Shown here: one piece after another, positions 1 through 8,495 of the stretch
How the letters are laid out: every line of letters starts with the position of its first letter
Position numbering within the stretch: position 1 is the first letter of the stretch
Source of the DNA: Limibacter armeniacum
Lineage (GTDB): Bacteria > Bacteroidota > Bacteroidia > Cytophagales > Flammeovirgaceae
Length of the DNA stretch: 64,000 nucleotides
Assembly: GCF_036880985.1 (NCBI RefSeq)
Contig: NZ_JBAJNO010000009.1
Span: forward strand, 3,322,501 to 3,386,500
Reading direction: 5' to 3'
Program-made: the position numbers and the translations under genes
The notes under the pieces: generated by a model
Databases searched by the model: none
Told to the model about the DNA's origin: nothing
The model's input: the letters and a program-made list of their open reading frames with translations, nothing else

Positions 1-1346
1 AGCGAAGCAAGGTTACATACAGCAACCTCGTCTTTTGATGTATACTCAATGATTTCTGTACACAAGTTACTTGACTTGATAGTACCAAGGTTTTGTTGGT
101 TGGATTTGCCATTGGCTGCATCTTTATACAGCATATATGGTGTGCCAGTCTCCACTTGAGACTCCATTACTTCAAACCAAAGGTCTTGTGCTCTTACGAC
201 TTTACGTGCCCTTCCTTCTCTCTCGTATTTTTCGTAAAGTTTCTCAAACTCTTCACCATGGCAGTCTGCCAATCCAGGTGCTTCATTTGGACAGAACAAA
301 GACCACTCTTCATTGTTCTCCACACGTTTCATAAAAAGGTCGGAGACCCACAGTGCGTAGAACAGGTCTCTAGCACGTAATTCTTCCTTACCATGATTTT
401 TCTTCAGGTCAAGGAATTCAAAGATATCAGCATGCCAAGGTTCAATATAAACAGCAAATGCACCTTTGCGCTTACCTCCACCCTGATCTACATAACGTGC
501 TGTATCATTAAATACACGCAGCATAGGAATGATACCATTGGATGTGCCATTGGTACCTTTGATGTAAGAACCAGTGGCTCTCACATTGTGAATATTCAGT
601 CCAATACCGCCTGCCGACTGTGAGATCAAAGCACACTGTTTTAATGTTTCATAAATGCCTGGAATGGAATCTTCCTGCATCGCTACAAGGAAGCAAGAGG
701 ACATTTGAGGTTTTGGTGTAGCTGCATTGAAAAGTGTAGGAGTTGCATGAATGAACCACTTTTGGGACATAAGGTTGTATGTCTCAATAGCTGCTTCAAC
801 ATCATCTAGGTGAATCCCAATGGCAACCCGCATAAAAAGGTGTTGAGGACGTTCAACAATTTTTCCATCAACTTTTAGCAGGTAAGACCTTTCTAAGGTC
901 TTAAAGCCGAAGTAGTCAAAATCATAGTCCCTGTCGTAATGAATTGCTTCATCCAGTCGCTTTGCATTGGCACGTATTACTTCGTAAGCATCTTTTGAGA
1001 TAAGGGCAGCATTTTCACCTGTTTTTGGGTCTATGTAATTGTACAGGCGTTTGATAGTGCTTGAGAATGACTGACTGGTTGTCTTGTGTAAGTTTGAAAT
1101 AGAAATCCTGGCAGCCAATTGAGCGAAGTCAGGGTGCTTTGTCGTCATGGAAGCAGCTATCTCTGCGGCAAGACTGTCAAGTTCTGTGGTGGTAACACCA
1201 TCATAAAGCCCCATGATAACCTTTTTGGCTACCTCAACGGGGTCAACAAACTTGCGGTCAAAGCCATCGCAAAGAGCTTCAATCCTGCGTAGGATTTTGT
1301 CGAATTTGACGCTTTCTCGGCGTCCATCTCTTTTTAATACTAACAT
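1..1346 (-). CDS. nrdA: Ribonucleoside-diphosphate reductase, class I large subunit (partial, 3' end outside window)
   Basis: Reading the minus strand from the ATG at 1346 gives 448 codons that run off the window edge. The start [15 protein letters not shown] is an ATP-cone, the allosteric activity-site domain. Further on are [35 protein letters not shown] and [17 protein letters not shown], which are R1 signatures of the aerobic, eukaryote-like class I enzyme that reduces NDPs to dNDPs with a diiron or dimanganese R2 partner. The C-terminal part with the remaining radical-transfer and thiol residues lies outside. No R2 gene is visible. The 5' leader contains a potential structured RNA (separate entry). 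Family identification is secure; the partner and exact class I subtype are not visible. Confidence 0.95.
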   Translation of the reverse strand, partial: MLVLKRDGRRESVKFDKILRRIEALCDGFDRKFVDPVEVAKKVIMGLYDGVTTTELDSLAAEIAASMTTKHPDFAQLAARISISNLHKTTSQSFSSTIKRLYNYIDPKTGENAALISKDAYEVIRANAKRLDEAIHYDRDYDFDYFGFKTLERSYLLKVDGKIVERPQHLFMRVAIGIHLDDVEAAIETYNLMSQKWFIHATPTLFNAATPKPQMSSCFLVAMQEDSIPGIYETLKQCALISQSAGGIGLNIHNVRATGSYIKGTNGTSNGIIPMLRVFNDTARYVDQGGGKRKGAFAVYIEPWHADIFEFLDLKKNHGKEELRARDLFYALWVSDLFMKRVENNEEWSLFCPNEAPGLADCHGEEFEKLYEKYEREGRARKVVRAQDLWFEVMESQVETGTPYMLYKDAANGKSNQQNLGTIKSSNLCTEIIEYTSKDEVAVCNLAS

Positions 1347-1380
1347 AAGGGCACGAATGAGAATTTGAGAGATTTTATGA

Positions 1381-1478
1381 TTAACTCGCTGCGGATCCGC
1401 AGTGATATGTTTAATGGCCTTTGCTACCTGTGGAGTTTTGGGTTCCGTAGTTGAGTCAGGCCTTTGTATTTGAGTTAA
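1381..1478 (-). promoter_or_regulatory. Candidate structured leader RNA (three-way junction) of nrdA
   Basis: Read on the minus strand, the leader can form a 7-bp closing stem TTAACTC (1478-1472) with GAGTTAA (1387-1381). Inside it are a long arm, GGCCT/AGGCC (1462-1458 with 1420-1416) followed by CTAC/GTAG (1450-1447 with 1427-1424), and a hairpin CTGCG-GATC-CGCAG (1402-1389) next to the closing stem. The nrdA ATG is 34 nt downstream. I do not recognise it as a known riboswitch class; the pairing was found by eye and covariation has not been tested. Confidence 0.4.
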
Positions 1479-1939
1479 AGAACAATTAATGTGCTACTTT
1501 AAGTAACAATCATGATTAATGGTTAAAAATAATATCATTATATCATGAAAACCAAAATATCCTTGAAGGTGTTCAGTTAAGGAATGCTTTTTTTGTTAGC
1601 AGTATTATTCTAAGGAGAGATTATCTCATGGTTGCTGTTTATGCTAATTTATGTTGGGATAAAACTAATTAGGAGGTATGGAGAAATCAATATTTTATTT
1701 TTGGAAAAAATTTCTTACACGAACTAATTAAAAATTTTAGGATGTAACTTTTTGGGTTTTATGAACAGTTCTTAAACGCAAGATTAAAGAAGCGTTGCTA
1801 ATCCTAAAATAACTCTCATTCCCTATTTGTGAAATCCATGTATGTTTTCAGGTAAAAAGACATTTTTGTCTTGCTAATCAAACTCCTAACTAGTAGCACT
1901 ACATACGTTAAAGAGTTTGATAGTCTTACCTTGTCGTAA
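1479..1939. other. Intergenic region between nrdA and comEC
   Basis: A/T-rich divergent intergenic sequence that must carry the nrdA promoter (minus strand) and the comEC promoter (plus strand). I see no convincing open reading frame, RNA gene or terminator, and no perfect TAnnTTTG box that I would assign. Confidence 0.5.
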
Positions 1940-4021
1940 ATGGAAAAATTCTGGTCTTCTCATCCATTTGTTAGAATTGTAATCGCCCAGGTTTTCGGTA
2001 TTCTATTAGGTTTTCAGTTTGTTGATTTTGCTCCTTACGGACTTTGGTTGACACTTGCAGTTGCGGTCATTTATTTGGTGTTGTTTTATTACCAAAAGAA
2101 GGAGAAGTTTCGAAAAGGAAATGCATTTCAAGGTAGTGTTACAATGCTTTTAGTTGTATTGCTCTTTGCTACTTTTATTGCTTATCAACAACCTAGTTGG
2201 TTATCAGGGCATTTCTTAAATAAGCATGATATTCAATATTTCTCGGCAGTTATCGAAGATGAGCCTTCTGAAACAGCCAATTCTGTCAAAGCAATTGTGA
2301 GTATAAATCAAGTCAAAACAGAGAGCAATCATGATTGGGCAATAGCGACAGGCAGTATTCAGGTATATTTTGAGAAAGATACCAATAGCCTTGTCTTAAA
2401 GTATGGAGATGAAGTGTTCATAAAAGGTAGGCCAAAGGCATTTGAAAAACCTGTCTACAAAGGAAGTTTTGATTGGGGAGAATACATGGCTACAAAGCAG
2501 GTTTATAGTCAGCTGTATGTACCTACAGAGAATTGGGGACTTACAGGAAACGGTAAAGGTGTTTGGTGGTTAGCCGTAGCTTACAAAGTAAGAAGTTGGA
2601 CAATTTCCATATTACAAAGTGCGATCAGTCAGGAGCGTGAGTTAGGTACTGCACAGGCTCTATTGATAGGAGAGAGAAGTAATTTGGATCCTGAATTAAG
2701 ACAATCTTATGCGGATACCGGAGCTATGCATGTATTGGCTGTTTCAGGTTTGCATGTGGGCATTTTGATTGGAGGTGTACTATTGCTTTTCAGGAGAAGA
2801 AGGTGGGCTTGGCAATACAGACTGATACTATTTTGTTTTGGATGTTGCTTGCTTTGGGGTTATGCTCTTATCACAGGATTGTCAGCATCAGTGGTTCGGG
2901 CAGCGACGATGTACACAGTATTGTTATTGTCAGAAATGCTACAGAAGAAAGGCAAGACACTGAATACAATTGCTTTTTCGGCCTTTTTACTTTTAATGAT
3001 AAACCCATACTACCTTTTGCAGGTAGGCTTTCAGTTATCTTATTTGGCTGTCATTGGTATTGTAGTTTTACAGCCTAGGTTAGTACGTTTTTGGGTGCCA
3101 AAAGCAACGTGGATGGAGTGGACTTGGCAATTAACTTGTGTGTCATTGGCCGCTCAAATAGCAACTTTTCCTATTAGTGTCTATTACTTCCACCAGTTTC
3201 CAGTCTATTTTTGGTTAAGTAATCTTTTTGTGATCAATCTGGCTTTCTTAATCGTTTGGGAGGGTGTATTGATATTTGTATTAGCCATATTTTCAAACTC
3301 TTTGGCGATTTTTGCAGGAAGCATTTTAGAGGGGACAGTATGGTTAATGAATGAAGCGGTCCAATTTGTAAAGCTTTTGCCAGGCGCTGTTATTTGGCCT
3401 ATTTCTGTATCAGGAGTAGAGGTACTCTTGTTATATATGGTCTTGCTCTACACCTTTTTGCTTTTTGTACTGAAGTCCAAGAGATGGCTTTGGTATGGTT
3501 GTGTTGTTGCGATGATTTTTTGCTGTAGCAAATCTTTCGATATATGGACACATCAACGAAAATCGCAATTTATGGTGGGCGTTTCTCAGAAAGGAGCCAT
3601 GTATGCTGCTGTGGTTCAAAAAGGAGGGCAAGCTTCATTTGTTTTAGACGCTACTGAAAAACATTATAAAAGAGAGATAAAGTCTATTGTGGAATATGAG
3701 CAGGTAAATGATGCGAAGACAGTAACGCAAACTCCAAATATAAAACGACTTGACAGTGGTGTTTTAATGACAGACGAAGGGGCTAAGTTACTTTGGTGGA
3801 AGTCCAAAAATAACTTACCTCCAATTATAAACTTGAATGTACTGTGTCTCTCGGGTGAGGCAATTCCTGATTGGGATTCTATTAAGACATTGGCGCCACA
3901 ACAAGTTTGGTTATTGGGTTATAATAGAAGAAAATCAAGGAATTATGTTGAGAAAGCTCGACAGTTTGGACTAAATTGCAGAGTACTCTTTAAAAATGAA
4001 ATAATCACTTTTGAGTACTAG
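1940..4021 (+). CDS. comEC: ComEC/Rec2 family DNA-uptake channel, without an intact metallo-beta-lactamase domain
   Basis: The protein is 693 aa. It has N-terminal membrane segments and a DUF4131-like periplasmic region (about residues 60-200). The competence domain follows, with the signature HVLAVSGLHVGIL (about residues 263-275), and then many transmembrane helices to about residue 540. ComEC transports single-stranded DNA across the inner membrane during natural transformation. The last 150 residues sit where other ComEC proteins have a metallo-beta-lactamase nuclease, but no HxHxDH metal motif is present, so that domain is degenerate or unrelated. It is a single gene, with no other competence gene nearby. 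Family call is firm; active transformation is only inferred. Confidence 0.9.
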   Translation: MEKFWSSHPFVRIVIAQVFGILLGFQFVDFAPYGLWLTLAVAVIYLVLFYYQKKEKFRKGNAFQGSVTMLLVVLLFATFIAYQQPSWLSGHFLNKHDIQYFSAVIEDEPSETANSVKAIVSINQVKTESNHDWAIATGSIQVYFEKDTNSLVLKYGDEVFIKGRPKAFEKPVYKGSFDWGEYMATKQVYSQLYVPTENWGLTGNGKGVWWLAVAYKVRSWTISILQSAISQERELGTAQALLIGERSNLDPELRQSYADTGAMHVLAVSGLHVGILIGGVLLLFRRRRWAWQYRLILFCFGCCLLWGYALITGLSASVVRAATMYTVLLLSEMLQKKGKTLNTIAFSAFLLLMINPYYLLQVGFQLSYLAVIGIVVLQPRLVRFWVPKATWMEWTWQLTCVSLAAQIATFPISVYYFHQFPVYFWLSNLFVINLAFLIVWEGVLIFVLAIFSNSLAIFAGSILEGTVWLMNEAVQFVKLLPGAVIWPISVSGVEVLLLYMVLLYTFLLFVLKSKRWLWYGCVVAMIFCCSKSFDIWTHQRKSQFMVGVSQKGAMYAAVVQKGGQASFVLDATEKHYKREIKSIVEYEQVNDAKTVTQTPNIKRLDSGVLMTDEGAKLLWWKSKNNLPPIINLNVLCLSGEAIPDWDSIKTLAPQQVWLLGYNRRKSRNYVEKARQFGLNCRVLFKNEIITFEY

Positions 4022-4065
4022 AAAGTCGGATATTTTGAAAGTTCAGCCTTTCTGAATAAAAATTA

Positions 4066-4073
4066 TAAATTTG
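4066..4073 (+). promoter_or_regulatory. Putative -7 box (TAAATTTG) for the phosphohexomutase gene
   Basis: TAAATTTG matches the Bacteroidota -7 consensus TAnnTTTG. It lies 24 bp before the TTG start, so transcription would begin near 4080 and leave a leader of about 18 nt. No good -33 TTTG is at the right distance, which lowers confidence. Confidence 0.35.
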
Positions 4074-4097
4074 TGACCAAATCAAACAAGATAGACA

Positions 4098-5483
4098 TTG
4101 ACACTTATAAAATCTATTTCGGGAATCAGAGGAACAATCGGAGGTAAGCCAGACGAATCGCTGACTCCTTTTGATGTTGTGAAGTTTGCTGCTGCTTTCG
4201 GTGAGTGGGTAAAAGGCAATTCAGATAAAAGAAAAGTAGTGATCGGGCGTGATGCCAGAATCTCTGGTGAAATCATCTCAAATATTGTTGTCAGCACTTT
4301 GCAGGCACAAGGAATTGATGTGGTTGACCTTGGGTTATCAACGACGCCTACTGTAGAATTGGCTGTAGTAGAGGAGCAAGCTGGTGGAGGTATTATCCTG
4401 ACAGCTAGCCACAACCCTGGTAACTGGAATGCTTTGAAACTGTTAGGCCCTGCTGGTGAGTTTATTTCGGCAGAGGCAGGTCAACAGATCGTGGAGATGG
4501 CTGATAAGGCTGATATTGAATTTGAAACCAATCAGCATTTAGGTTCTTACACCAAGGATGACTCTTATATTGATAAGCATATTCAGATGATTCTGGATTT
4601 GCCTGATGTTGACGTAGAGGCAATTAAAGCAAAAGGCTTCCGTGTAATTGTGGATGCTGTTAATTCGACAGGTGGTATTTCAGTTCCAAAGCTATTGAAT
4701 GCGCTTGGTGTTGCACAAGTAGAGTGTTTGTATGCTGAACCAACAGGGCATTTCCCTCATAACCCTGAGCCACTTCCTGAAAACATTACTGAAATCTGTA
4801 GCAAGCTGGAGGCAGGAAACTACCATGTAGGTATCGTAGTAGACCCTGATGTAGACAGACTGGCTTTGATTTGTGAAGACGGAACACCGTTCGGTGAAGA
4901 GTATACTTTGGTTTCAGTTGCTGATTATGTACTGAAAAAGCGTTCAGGAAATACAGTTTCCAATATGTCTTCAACAAGAGCGCTTCGTGACGTAACTGAA
5001 GCTGCAGGCGGTGAGCATTTTGCTTCGGCAGTAGGAGAAGTGAATGTTGTGAAGATGATGAAAGAGAAGAATGCCGTGATCGGTGGAGAAGGTAACGGAG
5101 GTGTGATATATCCTGATCTTCACTATGGTCGTGATGCATTAGTAGGGATTGCCTTATTCCTTTCTAATTTGGCAAACTTTGAAGGAAGTGCGAAAATGTT
5201 GAGAAAGAAATATCCAGAGTACCATATTTCTAAAAACAAAATTGAGCTGACTGCTAGTATTGATGTAGATGGTATTTTGAAAAGCATTGAGGAGAAATAC
5301 AGCAATAAGCCAATCAATACGCTTGATGGTGTGAAGATTGAGTTTGATAAAGAATGGGTACACTTACGCCGCTCGAATACCGAACCAATTATCAGAATTT
5401 ATGCAGAGTCAGATACATTGGCTACAGCAGATCATTTAGCGAATAAGATCATTTCAGATATCAAGGAGATTATCAATGGATAA
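4098..5483 (+). CDS. glmM: Phosphoglucosamine mutase / phosphomannomutase family (alpha-D-phosphohexomutase)
   Basis: The protein is 461 aa. It has the phosphoserine active-site loop TASHNPGNWNALK (Ser104), the metal loop DPDVDRLAL, the sugar loop GEGNGGV and the phosphate-binding RRSNTEPIIR near the C-terminus. It interconverts hexose-6-phosphate and hexose-1-phosphate; in Bacteroidota this type is usually annotated as GlmM, which makes GlcN-1-P for UDP-GlcNAc and cell wall, but phosphomannomutase activity cannot be excluded. The start is TTG at 4098: an in-frame TAG at 4092 leaves no room upstream. A strong terminator follows at 5506, so this is probably a single-gene unit. Confidence 0.88.
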   Translation: MTLIKSISGIRGTIGGKPDESLTPFDVVKFAAAFGEWVKGNSDKRKVVIGRDARISGEIISNIVVSTLQAQGIDVVDLGLSTTPTVELAVVEEQAGGGIILTASHNPGNWNALKLLGPAGEFISAEAGQQIVEMADKADIEFETNQHLGSYTKDDSYIDKHIQMILDLPDVDVEAIKAKGFRVIVDAVNSTGGISVPKLLNALGVAQVECLYAEPTGHFPHNPEPLPENITEICSKLEAGNYHVGIVVDPDVDRLALICEDGTPFGEEYTLVSVADYVLKKRSGNTVSNMSSTRALRDVTEAAGGEHFASAVGEVNVVKMMKEKNAVIGGEGNGGVIYPDLHYGRDALVGIALFLSNLANFEGSAKMLRKKYPEYHISKNKIELTASIDVDGILKSIEEKYSNKPINTLDGVKIEFDKEWVHLRRSNTEPIIRIYAESDTLATADHLANKIISDIKEIING

Positions 5484-5505
5484 TTCCAACTAGGTATCGC
5501 GAGTT

Positions 5506-5539
5506 AAAAGGGTTGGTATGAAAATGCCAGCCCTTTTTT
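5506..5539 (+). terminator. Intrinsic terminator after the phosphohexomutase gene
   Basis: Inverted repeat AAAGGGTTGG / CCAGCCCTTT (one G-T pair) followed by a run of T, 23 bp after the stop codon. Confidence 0.8.
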
Positions 5540-5631
5540 ATTGGAAAAAAATAGGTCTCACAACAGATTAAAGAATTACCATGTTTTGAAGCATGAAACA
5601 GCTACTTAATATGTTTTTCTGCTTAATATCA

Positions 5632-5639
5632 TATTTTTG
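5632..5639 (+). promoter_or_regulatory. Putative -7 box (TATTTTTG) upstream of cysteine desulfurase
   Basis: TATTTTTG fits TAnnTTTG. It would give a leader of about 75 nt. The -33 element is not clear. Confidence 0.3.
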
Positions 5640-5722
5640 TGAAACCATATTAAAAATGGAGTGTATTAGACTGAAATTTGATACACAGAACAATCATCTG
5701 ACAAACGGACTGCACAAGTGCT

Positions 5723-6853
5723 ATGAAAGTATATTTTGATAATGCGGCAACAACAGCCATCGATCAGGAAGTTTTGGACACAATGCTTCCCCATATGCAA
5801 AATACCTTTGGTAATCCTTCTTCTACGCATTCATTTGGAAGGGAAGCGAAAGCTACTTTAGAAATGGCTCGCAAGCAAGTGGCGAAGGCTATCAATGCAC
5901 TTCCAGGAGAGGTTTACTTTACTTCAGGGGGGACTGAATCTGACAATACAGCAATCCGAGGCTTGATCAAAGCTTACGGTATCAACCATATTATTACAAC
6001 CCTTATAGAGCACCATGCAGTGAGTCATACTGTTGAAGAGCTGGAAAAAACGGGACAGGTAAGTGTGACTTATCTTAAGGTGAATGAACAGGGTGAGATT
6101 GACTTCAATGAACTGGAAGAAAAATTAAAGGAGTATCCTAACTCATTGGTAACATTGATGCATGCCAACAATGAAATTGGAAACCTGTTGGACTTACCGA
6201 AAGTTGGAGCTCTTTGTGAGCAGTATGGTGCAAAATTACACTCCGATACAGTTCAGACCGTTGGTCATTTTATGATTGATGTAAAGGAGCTGAAAGTAGA
6301 TACTTTAGCGGGTTCTGCTCACAAGTTTCATGGTCCTAAAGGAGTAGGCTTTTTATATGTACGTAAAGGCAGTAAAATGCAACCTCTGATTACTGGCGGT
6401 GGACAGGAACGTGAGATGCGCAGTGGCACTGAGAATTTGGGCAGTATTGTTGGGTTAGGTAAAGCACTGGAGCTGGCTATAGAGCATATGGATCAGCATA
6501 CAGCCTATATCAAAGAGCTGAAAGAGTATATGAAAGGACAATTGTTGGAAAAAATAGAAGGAGTGACTTTCAATGGCCTTTCAGGAGACTTGGAGAATAG
6601 CCTTTATACGGTCCTGAATGTGAGCCTTCCTCCAATTGCCCAAAAGGATATGCTGTTGTTTATGTTGGACCTGAATGGAGTAGCGGTATCAGGCGGAAGT
6701 GCTTGTTCAAGTGGCGCACAGCAAGGTTCACATGTGATCGCTGAGCTGGGCGGAGACCCTGAACGAACCAGTATCCGTTTTTCATTTAGCAAGTACAACC
6801 GAAAAGAGGAAGTAGACTTTGCTATTGAGCAATTACTGAAAGTCATCAGTTAA
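5723..6853 (+). CDS. Cysteine desulfurase (NifS/IscS family)
   Basis: The protein is 376 aa, a PLP enzyme of the class V aminotransferase fold. It begins YFDNAATT and carries the PLP lysine in SAHKFHGPKG (Lys201) and the catalytic cysteine in SGGSACSSGAQQG (Cys328), the signature of group I desulfurases. It removes sulfur from cysteine as a persulfide for Fe-S cluster assembly or tRNA thiolation. There are no isc or suf genes beside it, so a specific pathway (IscS versus a tRNA-thiolation partner) cannot be assigned. The DUF4199 gene follows after 35 bp and could be cotranscribed. Confidence 0.93.
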   Translation: MKVYFDNAATTAIDQEVLDTMLPHMQNTFGNPSSTHSFGREAKATLEMARKQVAKAINALPGEVYFTSGGTESDNTAIRGLIKAYGINHIITTLIEHHAVSHTVEELEKTGQVSVTYLKVNEQGEIDFNELEEKLKEYPNSLVTLMHANNEIGNLLDLPKVGALCEQYGAKLHSDTVQTVGHFMIDVKELKVDTLAGSAHKFHGPKGVGFLYVRKGSKMQPLITGGGQEREMRSGTENLGSIVGLGKALELAIEHMDQHTAYIKELKEYMKGQLLEKIEGVTFNGLSGDLENSLYTVLNVSLPPIAQKDMLLFMLDLNGVAVSGGSACSSGAQQGSHVIAELGGDPERTSIRFSFSKYNRKEEVDFAIEQLLKVIS

Positions 6854-6888
6854 TAAGTAAAATACCGCTTTCTGGTATTAGGAAAAGA

Positions 6889-7413
6889 ATGATTATGAGC
6901 AATTCGATTACAAAAGACTTGGTACTGAAATTTGGCGCCATCTATGGAGTATTTCATTTCCTGTTTACCATATACCTGTATAGGTCAGGAATGGATTTAT
7001 CTCCTTGGGGAGGGTTGATATATGTGGTAGAGATTGCTGCATTGGTGCTGATGTATAATGAATATAAGGAGCATACAGAAGGTAGCTTGCCTTTTAAAAG
7101 AGCAATTCGTATTGGAGGGTTGATGATCGTGGTATCTTATGCCTTGAGTTCGCTGTTTAATTTGGTGTATGTCCTGTTTGATAGCAAGTTTATTGATAGG
7201 CAACTTGAGCTTGTAAGAATACAGTTAGAAGCGAACCCAGAGGTAACACCGCAGGAAATAGAAACTGTATTGGAATCTTCCCAATGGGTTTACCAGCTAC
7301 CTTTGTTTCAATTGGTACAGTTTGTATCATTGACGGCATTGGGATTAATCTTAATGCTGGCAATCGCTACTTTTATGAGAAGTACTTCAAGAAATAGAGG
7401 TACAAATCAGTAA
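6889..7413 (+). CDS. DUF4199 family integral membrane protein
   Basis: The protein is 174 aa with four predicted transmembrane helices (about residues 12-30, 37-54, 75-95 and 137-160) and a charged loop between helices 3 and 4. The size and pattern match the DUF4199 family, which is largely confined to Bacteroidota and has no known activity. It lies 34 bp before a glycosyltransferase start, an arrangement also familiar from other Bacteroidota, so a role in handling a lipid-linked sugar is possible but only inferred. Two ATGs (6889 and 6895) are possible starts. Confidence 0.75.
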   Translation: MIMSNSITKDLVLKFGAIYGVFHFLFTIYLYRSGMDLSPWGGLIYVVEIAALVLMYNEYKEHTEGSLPFKRAIRIGGLMIVVSYALSSLFNLVYVLFDSKFIDRQLELVRIQLEANPEVTPQEIETVLESSQWVYQLPLFQLVQFVSLTALGLILMLAIATFMRSTSRNRGTNQ

Positions 7414-7447
7414 CCCTATAGAATCATTGCAACACATAAATTTTTTT

Positions 7448-8410
7448 ATGGAACAAATAGATATATCAGTGGTTGTGCCACTACTTAACGAGGAAGAGTC
7501 TTTGCCGGAGTTGGCAGCTTGGATTGAGAGAGTCATGCAGCAGCATGGCTTTACTTATGAGGTGGTCATGGTCAATGATGGTAGTACAGATAGCTCTTGG
7601 CAAGTAATTAAGGACCTTAACAGGAGTAATCCTTGTATCAAGGGAATTTGTTTCCAAAGAAACTATGGTAAGTCTGCAGCACTGCATTCTGGCTTTAGAA
7701 TGGTATCAGGAGATGTGGTAATTACAATGGATGCAGACCTACAAGATAGCCCTGATGAAATTCCTGAACTGTATCAGATGATTATGGAGGAGGGGTATGA
7801 TTTGGTTTCAGGTTGGAAAAAGAAGCGATACGACCCTATTACCAAGACTATTCCCACAAAGATATACAATGCAGCTACAAGGGCGGCATCAGGAATCTAT
7901 CTCCATGACTTTAACTGTGGCTTGAAAGCTTACCGTAAAGAAGTAGTCAAAAACATTGAGGTGTATGGGGAAATGCACCGTTACATCCCTGTAATCGCCA
8001 AATGGGAAGGCTTTACTAAAATAGGGGAGAAGGTAGTTGAGCACAGAGCCCGTAAATATGGAACAACCAAATTTGGTTTGGAACGCTTTGTTAATGGCTT
8101 GCTTGACCTGATGTCTATTATGTTTGTCTCCCGCTTTCGTAAAAAGCCAATGCACTTTTTTGGGATGCTGGGAGTACTGTCTTTCCTGTTTGGAGGAGGT
8201 GCTGCACTTTGGTTATTGGGAGATAAAGTATACCGATCGGCGATGCATATGGAAATTGGTAGACAAGTGACAGAACAACCACTTTTCTATTTGGGGCTAA
8301 CACTTATTATTATAGGTGTGCAACTGTTTTTGGCGGGGTTCCTTGCTGAGCTGATTTCATTGAATAATACTAGCCGGAACGAGTATTTGATTCGTGAGAG
8401 AGTCGAATAG
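7448..8410 (+). CDS. Family 2 glycosyltransferase, DPM1/GtrB-like, with two C-terminal membrane helices
   Basis: From the ATG at 7448 the protein is 320 aa. A GT-A domain (about residues 5-230) has the nucleotide-binding VVPLLNEEESL, VNDGSTDSS and the metal-binding DADLQD, then HRARKYGTTKF, which is typical of polyprenyl-phosphate mannose/glucose synthases. Two hydrophobic segments near 240-260 and 275-300 anchor it in the inner membrane. It probably transfers a sugar from a nucleotide sugar to undecaprenyl phosphate. An in-frame TTG at 7427 is possible, but the ATG directly precedes the first beta strand of the domain and is preferred. It likely shares an operon with the DUF4199 gene. Confidence 0.88.
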   Translation: MEQIDISVVVPLLNEEESLPELAAWIERVMQQHGFTYEVVMVNDGSTDSSWQVIKDLNRSNPCIKGICFQRNYGKSAALHSGFRMVSGDVVITMDADLQDSPDEIPELYQMIMEEGYDLVSGWKKKRYDPITKTIPTKIYNAATRAASGIYLHDFNCGLKAYRKEVVKNIEVYGEMHRYIPVIAKWEGFTKIGEKVVEHRARKYGTTKFGLERFVNGLLDLMSIMFVSRFRKKPMHFFGMLGVLSFLFGGGAALWLLGDKVYRSAMHMEIGRQVTEQPLFYLGLTLIIIGVQLFLAGFLAELISLNNTSRNEYLIRERVE

Positions 8411-8430
8411 CTAACTAAATATAGTTCCAT

Positions 8431-8472
8431 AAAAAAGCGCTGTAAGAGTAAAGTATCTTACAGCGCTTTTTT
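8431..8472. terminator. Bidirectional intrinsic terminator
   Basis: Perfect stem AAGCGCTGTAAGA / TCTTACAGCGCTT flanked by A and T runs. It serves both the glycosyltransferase (plus) and trkH (minus), which converge here. Confidence 0.9.
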
Positions 8473-8495
8473 GTGTTTGATATTTAAAATCCTTA

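Noticed and set aside
93-623. Plus-strand reading frames of 65-95 codons across the nrdA region
   Set aside because: The minus strand encodes continuous, recognisable ribonucleotide reductase; these are antisense shadows.
1389-1402. Perfect palindrome CTGCGGATCCGCAG as a protein operator
   Set aside because: It is better explained as a hairpin with GATC loop inside the wider foldable leader; an operator role cannot be excluded but has no other support.
1479-1939. Small gene between nrdA and comEC
   Set aside because: Only short A/T-rich frames without protein-like composition.
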